A stretch of DNA of 64,000 bases from CAZPHU01 sp964586285 (GCA_964586285.1 CAZPHU010000005.1:7251-71250); one strand, 5' to 3'; positions 37,021 through 46,378 are shown, counted from the stretch's first letter. A program made the numbers and translations. The notes: generated by a model from the sequence alone, not told the origin.

Positions 37021-39792
37021 CTATTGACAAGAAGCTGTGAATTGCGTCAACTTTTCAGGAGAAATGGTTCTCTTAGGCTCCTTATTCCCGTCACTCCACT
37101 TCACGAACGATTTCCCCGTTGCCGGAATGACTTCCAAGGTCAAGGGAGAACCGCTGAAATAGGTTCCGGTATAAGGGTTTTCGAATATTTCCAGACCATT
37201 TATCAGAACAGCTCCATTCTCAACGTTTATGCTTAACTCGTACTCATCACCCAAATCAAAGTATCTTTTCATTTGCTCAACAAAATATCCCTTGCGGTCC
37301 TGAGCAAATTCGTAGAGTTTATCAACTTCGTAATCCCAGTTCTTGAAACCCCACCGCTCGTAATGACGTGATATTTCCGAACTGTAAATAGATTTAAACT
37401 CATCTATGCGCTTCTCTATCCTCTTTGTACGAAAGTTTGTATTTAGAAGCGTAGAAGTTATGGAAATAAAATCCGCCTTGAATTGTTCGTTTTGCAGCAG
37501 TGTTCTGAAAAGAAAAGTTGCATTTGCTCCATTTGGATAATCGGGTCCGATATCATTTGTACAAAACTCAAACATATCAACATCGATATCCGAGTGTCCT
37601 TGAAATCCAAAATCGGTATCGTACAATATCCAGCGCCATTTCGAACCCGGCTGATAGGATCTCCAGAACTTGATGTTATTGGCGGGCCAGTCGGTATTTC
37701 CATAGAACATTTCCGAAGCCATATAAGTAGCATAGTTTAGAAGGTCAGCCTGGGATCTTACATGTTGGTAAGGTTCATCTTTACTGATATCGTTTGCGCT
37801 CATGTAGTTTGTGAGTTCATCATATCGGGTTCGGTTGCCTGAGGTCACATCACCGATTGCCTTGATTATATCGAAATTTCCTTCTTCCAAACCGTAATTT
37901 GTCCAGAGGTAATCTTCGTTAAGCTTTTCGCGCAGATTGTAAATACCCCAATATGCCCCGTTTATATAAACTACCACCGGTCGGTACTTCTGGTAATCAA
38001 GATCCCGATCCTCAAGTAATGAACACATTAATACGTCACGAAACCCAGTTTTCCCACAGTTACTTCCGTTATTTCTAAGAACAAACTTTTTAAACTTATC
38101 AAGATGCGGATATTCTGGAAACAGGGTCTGCTTCAATTCCGAGACACCGTATTGCCCTCGAAAATGAACCGATAAAGACTTCTGTTCGTTTGCTCTGCTC
38201 CAGTTACCAAATATCCGCAACCCAGCGTCATGAGCAAACATTTTGCTTTTGCTCTCATCATACATTTCCACGGAAACCGCCACCTCCTTTTCGCCCCAGA
38301 AATTTGCGCCGAAATAAGGGAATACAGGACTCGCATGTTTTCCGTAAGAATATATGCCAGTGTCGGGATCAAAAAGCTGAGAAGAATCTGTCACCAGAGA
38401 TACCACAGCCATATCGGTATTCTCTCTAATAAAAACACTTGCCGTATTCACAGAAGATGAATACTCGCCTCTTTTATAAGCGCGGGCTCGCACGACGGCG
38501 GTGGAGTCAAGTTTGAACGGCCTTTCATAAAGTATGCTTGACGTATCCGGAACTGATCCGTCCAGCGTATAGCGAATGATTGTGTTTGCGGGGGCGGCAA
38601 TTCTTATATTCACCGGTGACTGAAAAAAACCACCTCCGGGTAAAATCTCCGGGGCAGGTGTTCTTTTTGCATGGCCTTCCGTCGCATTTTTTTCACCGGG
38701 TGTGGGCTGATCCGTTATCGAAACGAGGGATGAATCGGTCAAATTCCTGCGCATTGTAAATCCGCCGGGCAAATCCCTAAGATCCATTGAGTCCACAACT
38801 TTCCCATTCGAATCGGAGAGAAAAACGGTCTCGTTTCCTCCGAGAGAAAAATTAGTGTGGAAATGTTTTTCACAAGTGATGAAATAAAAACCTTCAACCG
38901 TAAAAGATACCGATCCGACAAAATTATCGGGATTAGCCACCTCTACGGCATAGAACTTTGTAAGATCAAGCATCCCGTCTTTAATCAAAGGAATAGTGTA
39001 GATATCGCCTTCTTTGCCCGTACCGGTCAACTCGTGCTTGTATGACATCCATTCTTCTATGCCCTGTTGGTTTATGCGGATCAAAACCTTTTTATCCTTT
39101 TCGATGTATCCTTTGAATAGCAGACGATCATATCGTGACATATTAACGGTATCTGTTTTTCGCCATCCATCCCAACCCATATGTATAACAGCTGAGCGCC
39201 AACCAAGTTGAGTGTTTTGAGCCATATTCATTGTTGCGGAGAGGACGGTATTTGTATCTCCTTCCAAAACACCACGATACCCTCTTTCAAGCCTGTAAGG
39301 CTCGATACTACTTTTCCCCAAACCACTCTGATCATCCTCATCCGCCCATGCATATGTATACCTGGTTATACCGCCAACCGTATCACCTCCCTGATCAGCT
39401 TCCCGATAATCCTTTCCTGAAGCCATTATAAGGATAAATTGTCCCGGAGCAATAACGGTATCGGGAATTGCCCATCGGGTAAGCGAGTCTCTATCGTCTG
39501 AAAGGTAGTATGAGCCCAAATCTATCGAATCATCCGACCTGTTGTACAACTCAATCCAGTCCGGATCGTCATAGTCTCTGTCTTTTAGACGCTCGTTTAC
39601 AGCCGCCACTTCACTGATTATCAGGTCGGGAAACTCGTTTTTCTCTTCGACTCCCTCCACCGGATTAAAAATGAAAGGCAGCGCAGTTTCTTCTCTGTCG
39701 GTGCATGAAAAAACCAAAGCAAAACAAAAGAAAACAAAAAAACAAAGACTCAATCTTCTATTCATATATCTGAAATAAGAGGGTTGTTTCAT
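37021..39792 (-). CDS. CotH-kinase lipoprotein with lamin-tail and binding domains
   Basis: A 923-residue lipoprotein-like protein (signal peptide ending 'ALVFSC'). Domains in order: lamin-tail (LTD) beta-sandwich (~55-180 and ~325-370) with an inserted carbohydrate-binding-like region (~190-310); a chitobiase-type repeat ('IRYTLDGSVPDTSS', ~405-460); a CotH domain (~480-830) with 'KFVLRNNGSNCGKTGFRDVL', 'YINGAYWGIYNLREKLNEDY' and the DxD-type 'WRWILYDTDFGF'; and a C-terminal InlB-like repeat ('SFVKWSDG'). CotH proteins are atypical kinases that phosphorylate surface proteins in Bacillus spores. ATG 39792 after GGAG overlaps the previous stop (ATGA). It is last in a six-gene operon. Confidence 0.9.
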   Translation of the reverse strand: MKQPSYFRYMNRRLSLCFFVFFCFALVFSCTDREETALPFIFNPVEGVEEKNEFPDLIISEVAAVNERLKDRDYDDPDWIELYNRSDDSIDLGSYYLSDDRDSLTRWAIPDTVIAPGQFILIMASGKDYREADQGGDTVGGITRYTYAWADEDDQSGLGKSSIEPYRLERGYRGVLEGDTNTVLSATMNMAQNTQLGWRSAVIHMGWDGWRKTDTVNMSRYDRLLFKGYIEKDKKVLIRINQQGIEEWMSYKHELTGTGKEGDIYTIPLIKDGMLDLTKFYAVEVANPDNFVGSVSFTVEGFYFITCEKHFHTNFSLGGNETVFLSDSNGKVVDSMDLRDLPGGFTMRRNLTDSSLVSITDQPTPGEKNATEGHAKRTPAPEILPGGGFFQSPVNIRIAAPANTIIRYTLDGSVPDTSSILYERPFKLDSTAVVRARAYKRGEYSSSVNTASVFIRENTDMAVVSLVTDSSQLFDPDTGIYSYGKHASPVFPYFGANFWGEKEVAVSVEMYDESKSKMFAHDAGLRIFGNWSRANEQKSLSVHFRGQYGVSELKQTLFPEYPHLDKFKKFVLRNNGSNCGKTGFRDVLMCSLLEDRDLDYQKYRPVVVYINGAYWGIYNLREKLNEDYLWTNYGLEEGNFDIIKAIGDVTSGNRTRYDELTNYMSANDISKDEPYQHVRSQADLLNYATYMASEMFYGNTDWPANNIKFWRSYQPGSKWRWILYDTDFGFQGHSDIDVDMFEFCTNDIGPDYPNGANATFLFRTLLQNEQFKADFISITSTLLNTNFRTKRIEKRIDEFKSIYSSEISRHYERWGFKNWDYEVDKLYEFAQDRKGYFVEQMKRYFDLGDEYELSINVENGAVLINGLEIFENPYTGTYFSGSPLTLEVIPATGKSFVKWSDGNKEPKRTISPEKLTQFTASCQ

Positions 39793-41279
39793 TGCACTTC
39801 TCCCGGATTACCGCCTATTTTTTCGGAACGTTTCCAATTCTTTGGCAAAGGTCCACAACCGCCCACGCGCACCAGTGAATACCCTTCGCCGTCCGCGGCC
39901 GCCGCCCAGGCCCGGCGGTCATCATACGTAATCTGGTCGACATTTGCATACACCGGTTTGTGTTCTCCACTCTCTGAGACGTAGGAATCTACAGGTTGTG
40001 CTATGCTTACAGTCTCCCCTTTATTGGATAATTTTCCAGAGTAAAAGAATACTTGTACCGAATTCCCCCTGTATTTCTCTTTAAATAGAGTGGAATCGTT
40101 TGCGTTTACTAAAAGTATTGTTTCTTCGGCACCGATAACCATGTCTTGCGGGAAGGTGAAATCCACTCCACGCACTTTCCAACTAAACGGCATGTATGGA
40201 GTCGTTCCAAGAACAACCGCAGTATCGCCGAGGTTGGTTATCTCAAGAAATTCAAAATTTCCGGGTGAGGGATGATACATTAGTTCCGATATGATTATGT
40301 GTCTTGAACATACTGTTGAGTCATTATGTTTTCCCGGCGTAGGTTGGGAAAGAGGCCCGACAGTAAGGCGGTCCTCAAGTATTCCGATCGACTTATCCCT
40401 GACAGCTCCGGATGTCTGCATTCCACTACAGTATCCGGTCATTTTTCCGTTTAAGGCGGATAGTAGAAAGATGCATTGTCCCGCATTTCTAAAATCCAAC
40501 TCCGGCGCATCCTCGGATTTTATGACAAAGAATCCACCCGGTTTCATGACCGCATTTGACTTTACAGTATAATACTCTGAAAAATCTTTTCGTGTTGTAA
40601 TAAGCCATCCCGTAATGTCAACTATCTTCGATTCACCGTTAAACAGCTCGATGAATCCGCCCGAATCATTCCAATTGGGTTTGAATTCATTTATCAATAC
40701 TTTTGAATAAGGAACGGAAGGATCAGTGAATCCGGGGGAGCCCCCTGTGTCGGCGCTGTTTCTCCAGTAATCATGATAATCCTGTTTGTAAACGGGTGAA
40801 TCATCTATGCTCACCAGCGAGTACCCCCTACCATCAGCGAGAACAGGCCAGGGTAGCTCATTATCCCAGCTCATCTCCGTTATTACCGAACCGAACGGTG
40901 AAATTAACTCAATGCTTTCCCCTTCATTTGCAAGTCGTCCGGTGAAAGGCCCGGCACAAGGACTGTTTGGGTATCGTTTCCTGTATTCTTCGGTAGAATT
41001 TGTCACCACCATATATGCTCCGGAGGATAAGACCGGAGCCTCTGGACCAAACTGAAAATCAATACCACCCGTAATGCGGATCCCCTTAAGCTCTACATCC
41101 ACATCACACACATTTCGTATTTCAACATACTCAAGGGTATCGGTCTCTGAAAACCTGTACATTATTTCTGTGAAGGCAAGCGGCATGTCGTCATAATCCG
41201 CAGCCGTTAAACCTGGTGATGCACATTTGATAGTACAAAGATAAAGTATAACGCAAAGAAACCGTTTTACATTTTTCAT
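39789..41279 (-). CDS. exported protein with three lamin-tail domains
   Basis: A 496-residue exported protein (signal peptide ~1-27). Three lamin-tail (LTD) beta-sandwiches can be seen: ~30-150 ('AFTEIMYRFSETDTLEYVEIRN'), ~190-300 ('VLINEFKPNWNDSGGFIELFN') and ~325-480 ('IIISELMYHPSPGNFEFLEITN'). Each has the I-x-E-x-M/F-x-N...E-(Y/F)-(V/I/L)-E-(I/L) start and a 'GYSLV' style strand near its end. LTDs are binding modules common on secreted nucleases, CotH proteins and cell-surface proteins. The ATG shares one base with the VTC gene stop and the end overlaps the CotH gene. Likely an extracellular partner or substrate of the CotH kinase. Confidence 0.87.
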   Translation of the reverse strand: MKNVKRFLCVILYLCTIKCASPGLTAADYDDMPLAFTEIMYRFSETDTLEYVEIRNVCDVDVELKGIRITGGIDFQFGPEAPVLSSGAYMVVTNSTEEYRKRYPNSPCAGPFTGRLANEGESIELISPFGSVITEMSWDNELPWPVLADGRGYSLVSIDDSPVYKQDYHDYWRNSADTGGSPGFTDPSVPYSKVLINEFKPNWNDSGGFIELFNGESKIVDITGWLITTRKDFSEYYTVKSNAVMKPGGFFVIKSEDAPELDFRNAGQCIFLLSALNGKMTGYCSGMQTSGAVRDKSIGILEDRLTVGPLSQPTPGKHNDSTVCSRHIIISELMYHPSPGNFEFLEITNLGDTAVVLGTTPYMPFSWKVRGVDFTFPQDMVIGAEETILLVNANDSTLFKEKYRGNSVQVFFYSGKLSNKGETVSIAQPVDSYVSESGEHKPVYANVDQITYDDRRAWAAAADGEGYSLVRVGGCGPLPKNWKRSEKIGGNPGEVQ

Positions 41280-42049
41280 TATATAGTCCTTCGGTAAAAT
41301 GCCGGTGTATCGGGGCAGTCCGATTCAAACCACTCACACCTAAACACTTCATTCATGGCATTCGCGTATTTAGAAAAACTTGCTTTTTTCAGACCGAAAT
41401 AGTGTATGAGATCAAAAAACCATAATGGAAAAGTTTGACGATATGTTTTTAGCTCAAGAATTATATTACATCCGAGTGGGAAGATTTCCTCAAAGTCGTA
41501 TGAGTATAGCCTGCCGTTGTCGGGGATAAGAGAATAATCATTCTGCCGGTGACATACCAGTTCCTTATCAAAAGTTATGCGGGCATATTTGTCTACTGTC
41601 GAAAACCAGGCCAGTCTTTTGTATTGCGTAAATACCTTCGGAGCACAGTTAAAAAAATGATATTTCCCCAAGAACTCATCATCGTCCCGACTATCCAAAT
41701 ACTGCTGAGGTTCGCTCGTAAAAGGCACTCTTGTTTTTCTTATCACCATTCCTTCACGATACTTTACCTCCGCAAAGTACGGCGGTAGCGGATTCTCCCC
41801 ATAAGATCTCATTCTCAAGTTGAATCGCTTAGGCTCTTGCTCCACACGCCATTTCAAAAAAAGATAGTCTTCAGTATCGAAATAAAGTGAATTGATCGTA
41901 TAAAAACCACCGGGTACTAACTTTGAATACGGGTCCATATCGCAATATGATTTAATAAACTCCGAGACGGGATAAACGTAGTCTTGCGGTATGAGATATT
42001 TCAGCTCATATCGTGACAGTCTTTGTTTTTCAAAGGAATGGCTATTCAT
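41279..42049 (-). CDS. VTC-domain polyphosphate polymerase-like protein
   Basis: A 256-residue tunnel-fold (triphosphate-tunnel) protein of the VTC family. Basic and acidic tunnel motifs are in place: 'SRYELKYLIP' near the start, 'YFDTEDY', 'LRMRSYGE', 'YFAEVKYREGMVIRKTRV' and the late Glu in 'IILELKTY'. In yeast, Vtc4 makes polyphosphate from ATP while pushing the chain through a membrane; bacterial VTC genes commonly sit beside DUF4956 and CotH genes, as here. The domain is soluble and would face the cytoplasm. It overlaps the TolC-like gene by 8 bp and the LTD gene by 1 bp. Confidence 0.9.
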   Translation of the reverse strand: MNSHSFEKQRLSRYELKYLIPQDYVYPVSEFIKSYCDMDPYSKLVPGGFYTINSLYFDTEDYLFLKWRVEQEPKRFNLRMRSYGENPLPPYFAEVKYREGMVIRKTRVPFTSEPQQYLDSRDDDEFLGKYHFFNCAPKVFTQYKRLAWFSTVDKYARITFDKELVCHRQNDYSLIPDNGRLYSYDFEEIFPLGCNIILELKTYRQTFPLWFFDLIHYFGLKKASFSKYANAMNEVFRCEWFESDCPDTPAFYRRTI

Positions 42050-43301
42050 TACCTTTTATCACCTGAAAGTTTTTATCTAAATAGTTTTTCAGCTCACCGT
42101 TAGTGAGCATGCCGGATATATTAAGCAGCTTTACATACGCGATGTAAATATCAAACCTGAATTCTTCTATTTCCATGGCGCTTTCAAGAATACTTTCACG
42201 AGTCTTGAGAATGAGTAAAGGATCGGTGCCGGCAACACGAAGATACTCCTTCATTTCCTCATTTCTATTGAGATCATCGGTTCTTTTTTCCAGAATTGTT
42301 ATTTGCTTGAGCATTATTTGCATATCGCTTTTAAGCTCGGTGATTCTTTGGTGAATCTCTTTTCTCTTTTCAAGGTACTTGCCTTCGTCTTTAAGTAAAG
42401 CTGCTTTACGACGATGTATATCATTCTTATCGGGAATCGGAATGGATATACCGGTACCGACATGCATGTTTTCATAAGCGGGAGTGCGATCCTTACGTAT
42501 GCCTTCATAAATTCTATGATCATATCCAAATTCTAAAAACTGAACCAGGTCTCTACCCTCCGATCGCTCAAGTTCATAGCGGCTTTGTGATTCCTTCAAC
42601 TCCCACCAGGCAAGCTGGATATGCACGTTGAGAGTATCAGGATTAATGTGCTCCAGCAAACTGTCGATGTCTCTTAGACGCACAAAATTTGTAGTATCGA
42701 AATTGTTTTCCGCTGTAAACGGACGATATTCGGATATCTCCCTGATTATGTCTTCAAGTTTTTTTTCGTTACGGATAATTTGCAGACGCATTTTCGTGAG
42801 TTCATCCTGAGCCTCAACAAGGTTTGAAAAATCAAAATCCTCCTCATTCATTCTGCTTCTGTAAACAGTAATTTTGTCCTCGTATACTTCCCTAAGCTCA
42901 AGCCTGTGGCGCATCTCTATTCTCTTGTGAATAAGCTCCAGAACCAATTTATAACGATCATAGAGCTTTTCATTCAACATTTCTTTTTCGGCCCACCGAT
43001 GATAATGGAGTCTGTTGTGCGACAACCTTTTTCCGGTAAAAGTCTCTCCTAAACCGCGCATCTCCAAGCGGGCCGCGAATTTATGTCTATTGACATCCAG
43101 CCCGTCCAAGTCATATCGAAGCTCCACTCCGTCAAGAAATGGGACTGACCACAAGGAATTCTCAAGATAAGCTACTGTTTTTCTTCGGCTTTCCAGTCGC
43201 ATGTCCTCATCGGCTCCCGCCAAAAAAGACTCAACCGCAACAGTTTGTGCATCACTGCCAAAAACTAATCCCAGAAGTATAAGAACTTTCAACCTTATCA
43301 T
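42042..43301 (-). CDS. TolC-like outer membrane factor
   Basis: About 419 residues with a signal peptide (~1-19) and two long heptad-rich helical regions (~85-220, 'RYKLVLELIHKRIEMRHRLELREVYEDK', and ~290-400, 'KRKEIHQRITELKSDMQIMLKQI') around a 'HVGTGISIPIPDK' strand. This doubled coiled-coil plan is that of TolC-type channel proteins, although the beta-barrel strands are not obvious at this divergence. It follows the membrane-fusion gene. The ATG at 43301 (after AAAGGTGG) is preferred; a GTG at 43316 is the alternative. Confidence 0.75.
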   Translation of the reverse strand: MIRLKVLILLGLVFGSDAQTVAVESFLAGADEDMRLESRRKTVAYLENSLWSVPFLDGVELRYDLDGLDVNRHKFAARLEMRGLGETFTGKRLSHNRLHYHRWAEKEMLNEKLYDRYKLVLELIHKRIEMRHRLELREVYEDKITVYRSRMNEEDFDFSNLVEAQDELTKMRLQIIRNEKKLEDIIREISEYRPFTAENNFDTTNFVRLRDIDSLLEHINPDTLNVHIQLAWWELKESQSRYELERSEGRDLVQFLEFGYDHRIYEGIRKDRTPAYENMHVGTGISIPIPDKNDIHRRKAALLKDEGKYLEKRKEIHQRITELKSDMQIMLKQITILEKRTDDLNRNEEMKEYLRVAGTDPLLILKTRESILESAMEIEEFRFDIYIAYVKLLNISGMLTNGELKNYLDKNFQVIKGNE

Positions 43302-43320
43302 ATCTCTTTTCGCCACCTTT

Positions 43321-44304
43321 TTACTTACTGCTGATTATTACTTTCTCTCCCAGAAGAAACCTGTTGCGCTCAGGTATCCTAATAGAAACTTCCCTACCCC
43401 AAACCGATATGTCCGGACGGCTTCTCAATCGTAGAGGAAATTCCACGATCCGCGCCCCCACTCCAACCACTTCTCCGGTCACGAAATTGTGGTTATCGGC
43501 AACAGACTTAACCGATACCACATCACCCCTTTGAATACTGCTGTAGATTTTCTCGTGAATGTAGCCGCGGATAATTTCGGGGGTCTGTGAATGAACCGTC
43601 ATTATCGGTTCAAATGCCGAAACCTTTTCACCAACGCCATAATTTACCGATCCCACCACTCCATTTATCACCGAGGTTAAAACCAGATTTCGGAGCTGCG
43701 TCACAATAAGATCTTTCTCTCTACTTAAGTTTTGAATCCTTACCTTTTGAGTCTCCGCCTTTTCTCCCCTACTCTTTTTCAGAATTTCAATCTGATATCT
43801 CATCGATTGCTCTTCCAACTGTAGTTGCTTTTGATAATTTGAGATTTTTTTCATTAAAGGATTCTCCGAATCATCCATCACAACCGGTTGCGTTATGCTT
43901 TCGAGTCTGGATGTAAGCTCAAGATTTTTGCGCATTTTCCTTTCAAGCTCGTCAATAGAGTATTGGATTTCGCTTTTTTTCTTTACGAAATCGGCCCTTA
44001 CGGCAGCTATCCTCGACTGAAGTTCATCCCCGTCTATATTCTTGAAAGTTGCATAGTTATTCAGTTGCTGTTCGATGATCGCCAATTTAAGGCGAAGCTC
44101 CGGCATATCCAAAAGGGCCAAAGTATCACCGATTGATATTGATTGACCGGGTATGGCGGTTACCTGCTTTACTTCGACCGCCTTCTCGAAATTCAGTTTC
44201 GTTTCGCGGCTTTCGGCGATTCCGTAAAACTGTGCCCTCTCCGAACTGAACCGACTCGACATACCGATCAACACCAACACGGCAGTAAGCCAGATTAAGA
44301 TCAT
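43321..44304 (-). CDS. HlyD-like periplasmic adaptor protein
   Basis: A 327-residue membrane-fusion protein. An N-terminal membrane anchor (~1-20) leads to a split lipoyl-type domain ('VKQVTAIPGQSISIGDTLALLDMPEL' and 'LVLTSVINGVVGSVNYGVGEKVSAFEPIMTV') around a long coiled-coil hairpin (~70-200), then a beta-barrel domain. Such adaptors bridge an inner-membrane transporter to a TolC-like channel; the TolC-like gene follows. No ABC, MFS or RND transporter is in the operon, so the DUF4956 protein is the candidate inner-membrane partner. Confidence 0.85.
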   Translation of the reverse strand: MILIWLTAVLVLIGMSSRFSSERAQFYGIAESRETKLNFEKAVEVKQVTAIPGQSISIGDTLALLDMPELRLKLAIIEQQLNNYATFKNIDGDELQSRIAAVRADFVKKKSEIQYSIDELERKMRKNLELTSRLESITQPVVMDDSENPLMKKISNYQKQLQLEEQSMRYQIEILKKSRGEKAETQKVRIQNLSREKDLIVTQLRNLVLTSVINGVVGSVNYGVGEKVSAFEPIMTVHSQTPEIIRGYIHEKIYSSIQRGDVVSVKSVADNHNFVTGEVVGVGARIVEFPLRLRSRPDISVWGREVSIRIPERNRFLLGEKVIISSK

Positions 44305-44314
44305 CCGTTTGATA

Positions 44315-45028
44315 TTACACCTCCGCCGTTAATGTCTGGTTTATAAGATTGATCGATTTTAAGGTATCGATTTTTTGAAGAGCATGCGCCAGCTCGGCTG
44401 AATTATTTGTGTTTTTTAACTTGATCTGATATGCATATTCTATTCTTTTTCCCTGTGAAGCCTCTCTGACCGTCACCAGAACAAACTGCCTGCAATAAGC
44501 ACGAAGCACTGTTTCGATACTCTGCTTGACTCTAGGCTCATCTTCCACATTGAAACGAACGATACCGTCAAAGGCGTTGGTGCGTATGGATGGAATGAAA
44601 TGCAAGGCGGCGGAAGCGGTGCAGAAGGCAACCGTACCAATAACTGCTACAGTGTATGCGTTTACGCCGCATCCAATTCCAGCCGCAAGGGCGGCAAACA
44701 TGAAAATAATATCCCGAGAATCCTTAAAATTGGTCCTGAACCGAACGATGGCCAAAGCACCGATCATTCCAAGGCCGCGAGCCAGACTATCTCCGATGGC
44801 CTGCATGATAGTGGATGCCACAATGGAGCTAAGTACCAGGGATTGGACAAAGTTGTGATAATATGAAAGTCCGCGAAATGTTCGCTCATAGGTAAATGCT
44901 ATCAGCATCGAAAGCACAAAAGCCAGAATGGATGAGAAAAGAACCGTTATTAATCCCGGATTTATGGAACTTGTCTGTACGGTAAAATAATCTAACACCT
45001 CTACCTGCCTTAATTGGAATGTGTACAT
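44315..45028 (-). CDS. DUF4956 family membrane protein
   Basis: A 237-residue protein with four hydrophobic segments (~25-47, ~58-80, ~85-115 with 'GDSLARGLGMIGALAIVRFRTNFKDSRDI', ~118-140) and a cytoplasmic ferredoxin-like C-terminal domain (~150-237). The 'GALAIVRFRT' helix is the hallmark of DUF4956, a family of unknown function that is repeatedly found next to VTC and CotH genes. It is the first gene of the six-gene operon, 10 bp before the adaptor gene. The ATG has a weak ribosome site; a GTG eleven codons in is possible. Confidence 0.88.
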   Translation of the reverse strand: MYTFQLRQVEVLDYFTVQTSSINPGLITVLFSSILAFVLSMLIAFTYERTFRGLSYYHNFVQSLVLSSIVASTIMQAIGDSLARGLGMIGALAIVRFRTNFKDSRDIIFMFAALAAGIGCGVNAYTVAVIGTVAFCTASAALHFIPSIRTNAFDGIVRFNVEDEPRVKQSIETVLRAYCRQFVLVTVREASQGKRIEYAYQIKLKNTNNSAELAHALQKIDTLKSINLINQTLTAEV

Positions 45029-45443
45029 GACTAGGACTTTTTTAATCGCACAACCACACTGCAGATAATAAGCCCTGCATTACTGTTTCGCCTCTTTAGT
45101 ATCCTAATATACCGACTCTGTTCTAACATTTTCCTAACATCCACCTAACATTTCGTTATTTCGCTAAATGGTTGGTTCTTTTTGGAAAAAAATCAAAACA
45201 AAACCTCTTTTCTTACAAAAATTATTAATAAATGTTAAAAAAAATCAGGAGATGTAGATGCTTTTAAAGGAAATGTCGATTTTTCAGACTACTATCATTT
45301 ATCTGTATTTTCTTCCATGCACAAAGGTTTAAACACAATTTAATGTATCTTTCAATGAGTGCACTTGGACCGTTAGTCCAGAAGATAGTCAAAACGTATT
45401 TTTGTGGTATTCTCAGAGAAATAAACAACGAAGGGAGTATCTG
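45029..45443. other. divergent promoter region between DUF4956 operon and SDR
   Basis: About 415 bp. It holds the triple repeat listed separately, an AT-rich block (45185-45245), and a 24-codon frame at 45258-45332 (begins MLLKEMSIFQ) with AGGAGAT before its ATG. The small frame could be a leader peptide of the SDR transcript; nothing else supports it. Confidence 0.45.
45106..45151 (-). promoter_or_regulatory. Pho-box-like triple direct repeat and -10 element
   Basis: CTAACAT occurs three times at exact 11-bp period (45123-45129, 45134-45140, 45145-45151), separated by 4-bp spacers. On the minus strand the repeats end 11 bp before TATATT (45111-45106), and the operon's first ATG is 78 bp further on. 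PhoB and PhoP sites use the same 7+4 (or 6+5) geometry and replace a -35 element. B. subtilis PhoP boxes are TTAACA-like. Any OmpR/PhoB-family regulator could bind. Confidence 0.6.
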
Positions 45444-46142
45444 ATGATTTTTCTAGAAAACAAATGGGCTTTAGTAACCGGCTCCAGTCGAGGTATTGGC
45501 CAACAGATTGCGCTGGGTCTTGCAAAGAGAAAATGTAATGTGATCGTTCATGGAAGAAAAGCGGATAATGCGTGCCAAACGCTTGAGCTTCTAAAAGAGT
45601 ATGATGTTCTGACCCACTGTGTTTCGGGAGAGCTTTCGTCACCGGATGAGGTAGCGGGTATAATCGATCAAGTCAAAAATGGGCCTGGAAAAGTCGATGT
45701 CCTGTACAACAACGCCGCAATTCAGAATGCCTGGAAACCGATATGGGAGATAACCCATGAAGAATGGCTGGAATCCTTTGAGATTAACTTTTTCTCGGTG
45801 ATCGCCTTGTGCAATGCATTTGCACCTGGAATGAAAGAACGTGGTTATGGACGTATAATCAACCTGACTTCAGGGATTAAAGATGTGCCCAATCTTTCAC
45901 CTTACAGCACATCCAAAGCAGCTATAGATAAATACACCCAGGACCTTGCTTTCGAACTTAAGGGCACGAATGTCTTGGTTAACAGGGTGGATCCGGGATG
46001 GCTGAGAACGGATCTGGGCGGTCCAAACGGGATGTTTTCGGTTGAAACCGTTATCCCCGGAGCACTTGTACCGGCACTTTTCGAGGACAACGGCCCAAGC
46101 GGTAATTTTTACGCCGCACAAGATTTTAAATATCTGGATTAG
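45444..46142 (+). CDS. short-chain dehydrogenase/reductase
   Basis: About 232 residues from ATG 45444, preceded by AAGGGAG at ideal distance. Cofactor motif 'VTGSSRGIGQQ', 'VHGRKADNA' after strand two (Arg suggests NADPH), 'YNNAAIQ' in place of NNAG, catalytic Ser in 'LTSGIKD', 'YSTSKAA' for Tyr-x3-Lys, and 'NRVDPGWLRTDLGG'. The end is shorter than a typical FabG by about 15 residues. Likely a carbonyl or sugar reductase. Transcribed alone, divergent from the DUF4956 operon. Confidence 0.87.
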   Translation: MIFLENKWALVTGSSRGIGQQIALGLAKRKCNVIVHGRKADNACQTLELLKEYDVLTHCVSGELSSPDEVAGIIDQVKNGPGKVDVLYNNAAIQNAWKPIWEITHEEWLESFEINFFSVIALCNAFAPGMKERGYGRIINLTSGIKDVPNLSPYSTSKAAIDKYTQDLAFELKGTNVLVNRVDPGWLRTDLGGPNGMFSVETVIPGALVPALFEDNGPSGNFYAAQDFKYLD

Positions 46143-46323
46143 AGAAGCAGCCTCTATCAGGCAAAAGTCTGGTATTCGGAAGGCATTCGGGATGACCGAT
46201 TTTTCATGGGTTCAGCTTGTCTTCCTCATCAACACCTACCCTAATGCTGACAGAGTTTTTTTAAACAGGTTAAGCGCTTGCTTTTAAACCTGACATAATA
46301 ATCTCACCAGCTTTACAATCAAA

Positions 46324-46353
46324 AAAAGAGCAGTCCCGAAGCACTGCTCTTTT
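46324..46353. terminator. bidirectional terminator
   Basis: AAAAGAGCAGT pairs with ACTGCTCTTTT around an eight-base loop, between the SDR and the convergent glycosidase gene. T-runs on both strands. Confidence 0.85.
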
Positions 46354-46378
46354 AAAAATTCTGCGATGTTTGAAACTG

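Noticed and set aside
46272..46279. Palindrome AAGCGCTT resembling the core of a LacI-family operator
   Set aside because: It lies between the stops of two convergent genes, where an operator has no obvious promoter to control.
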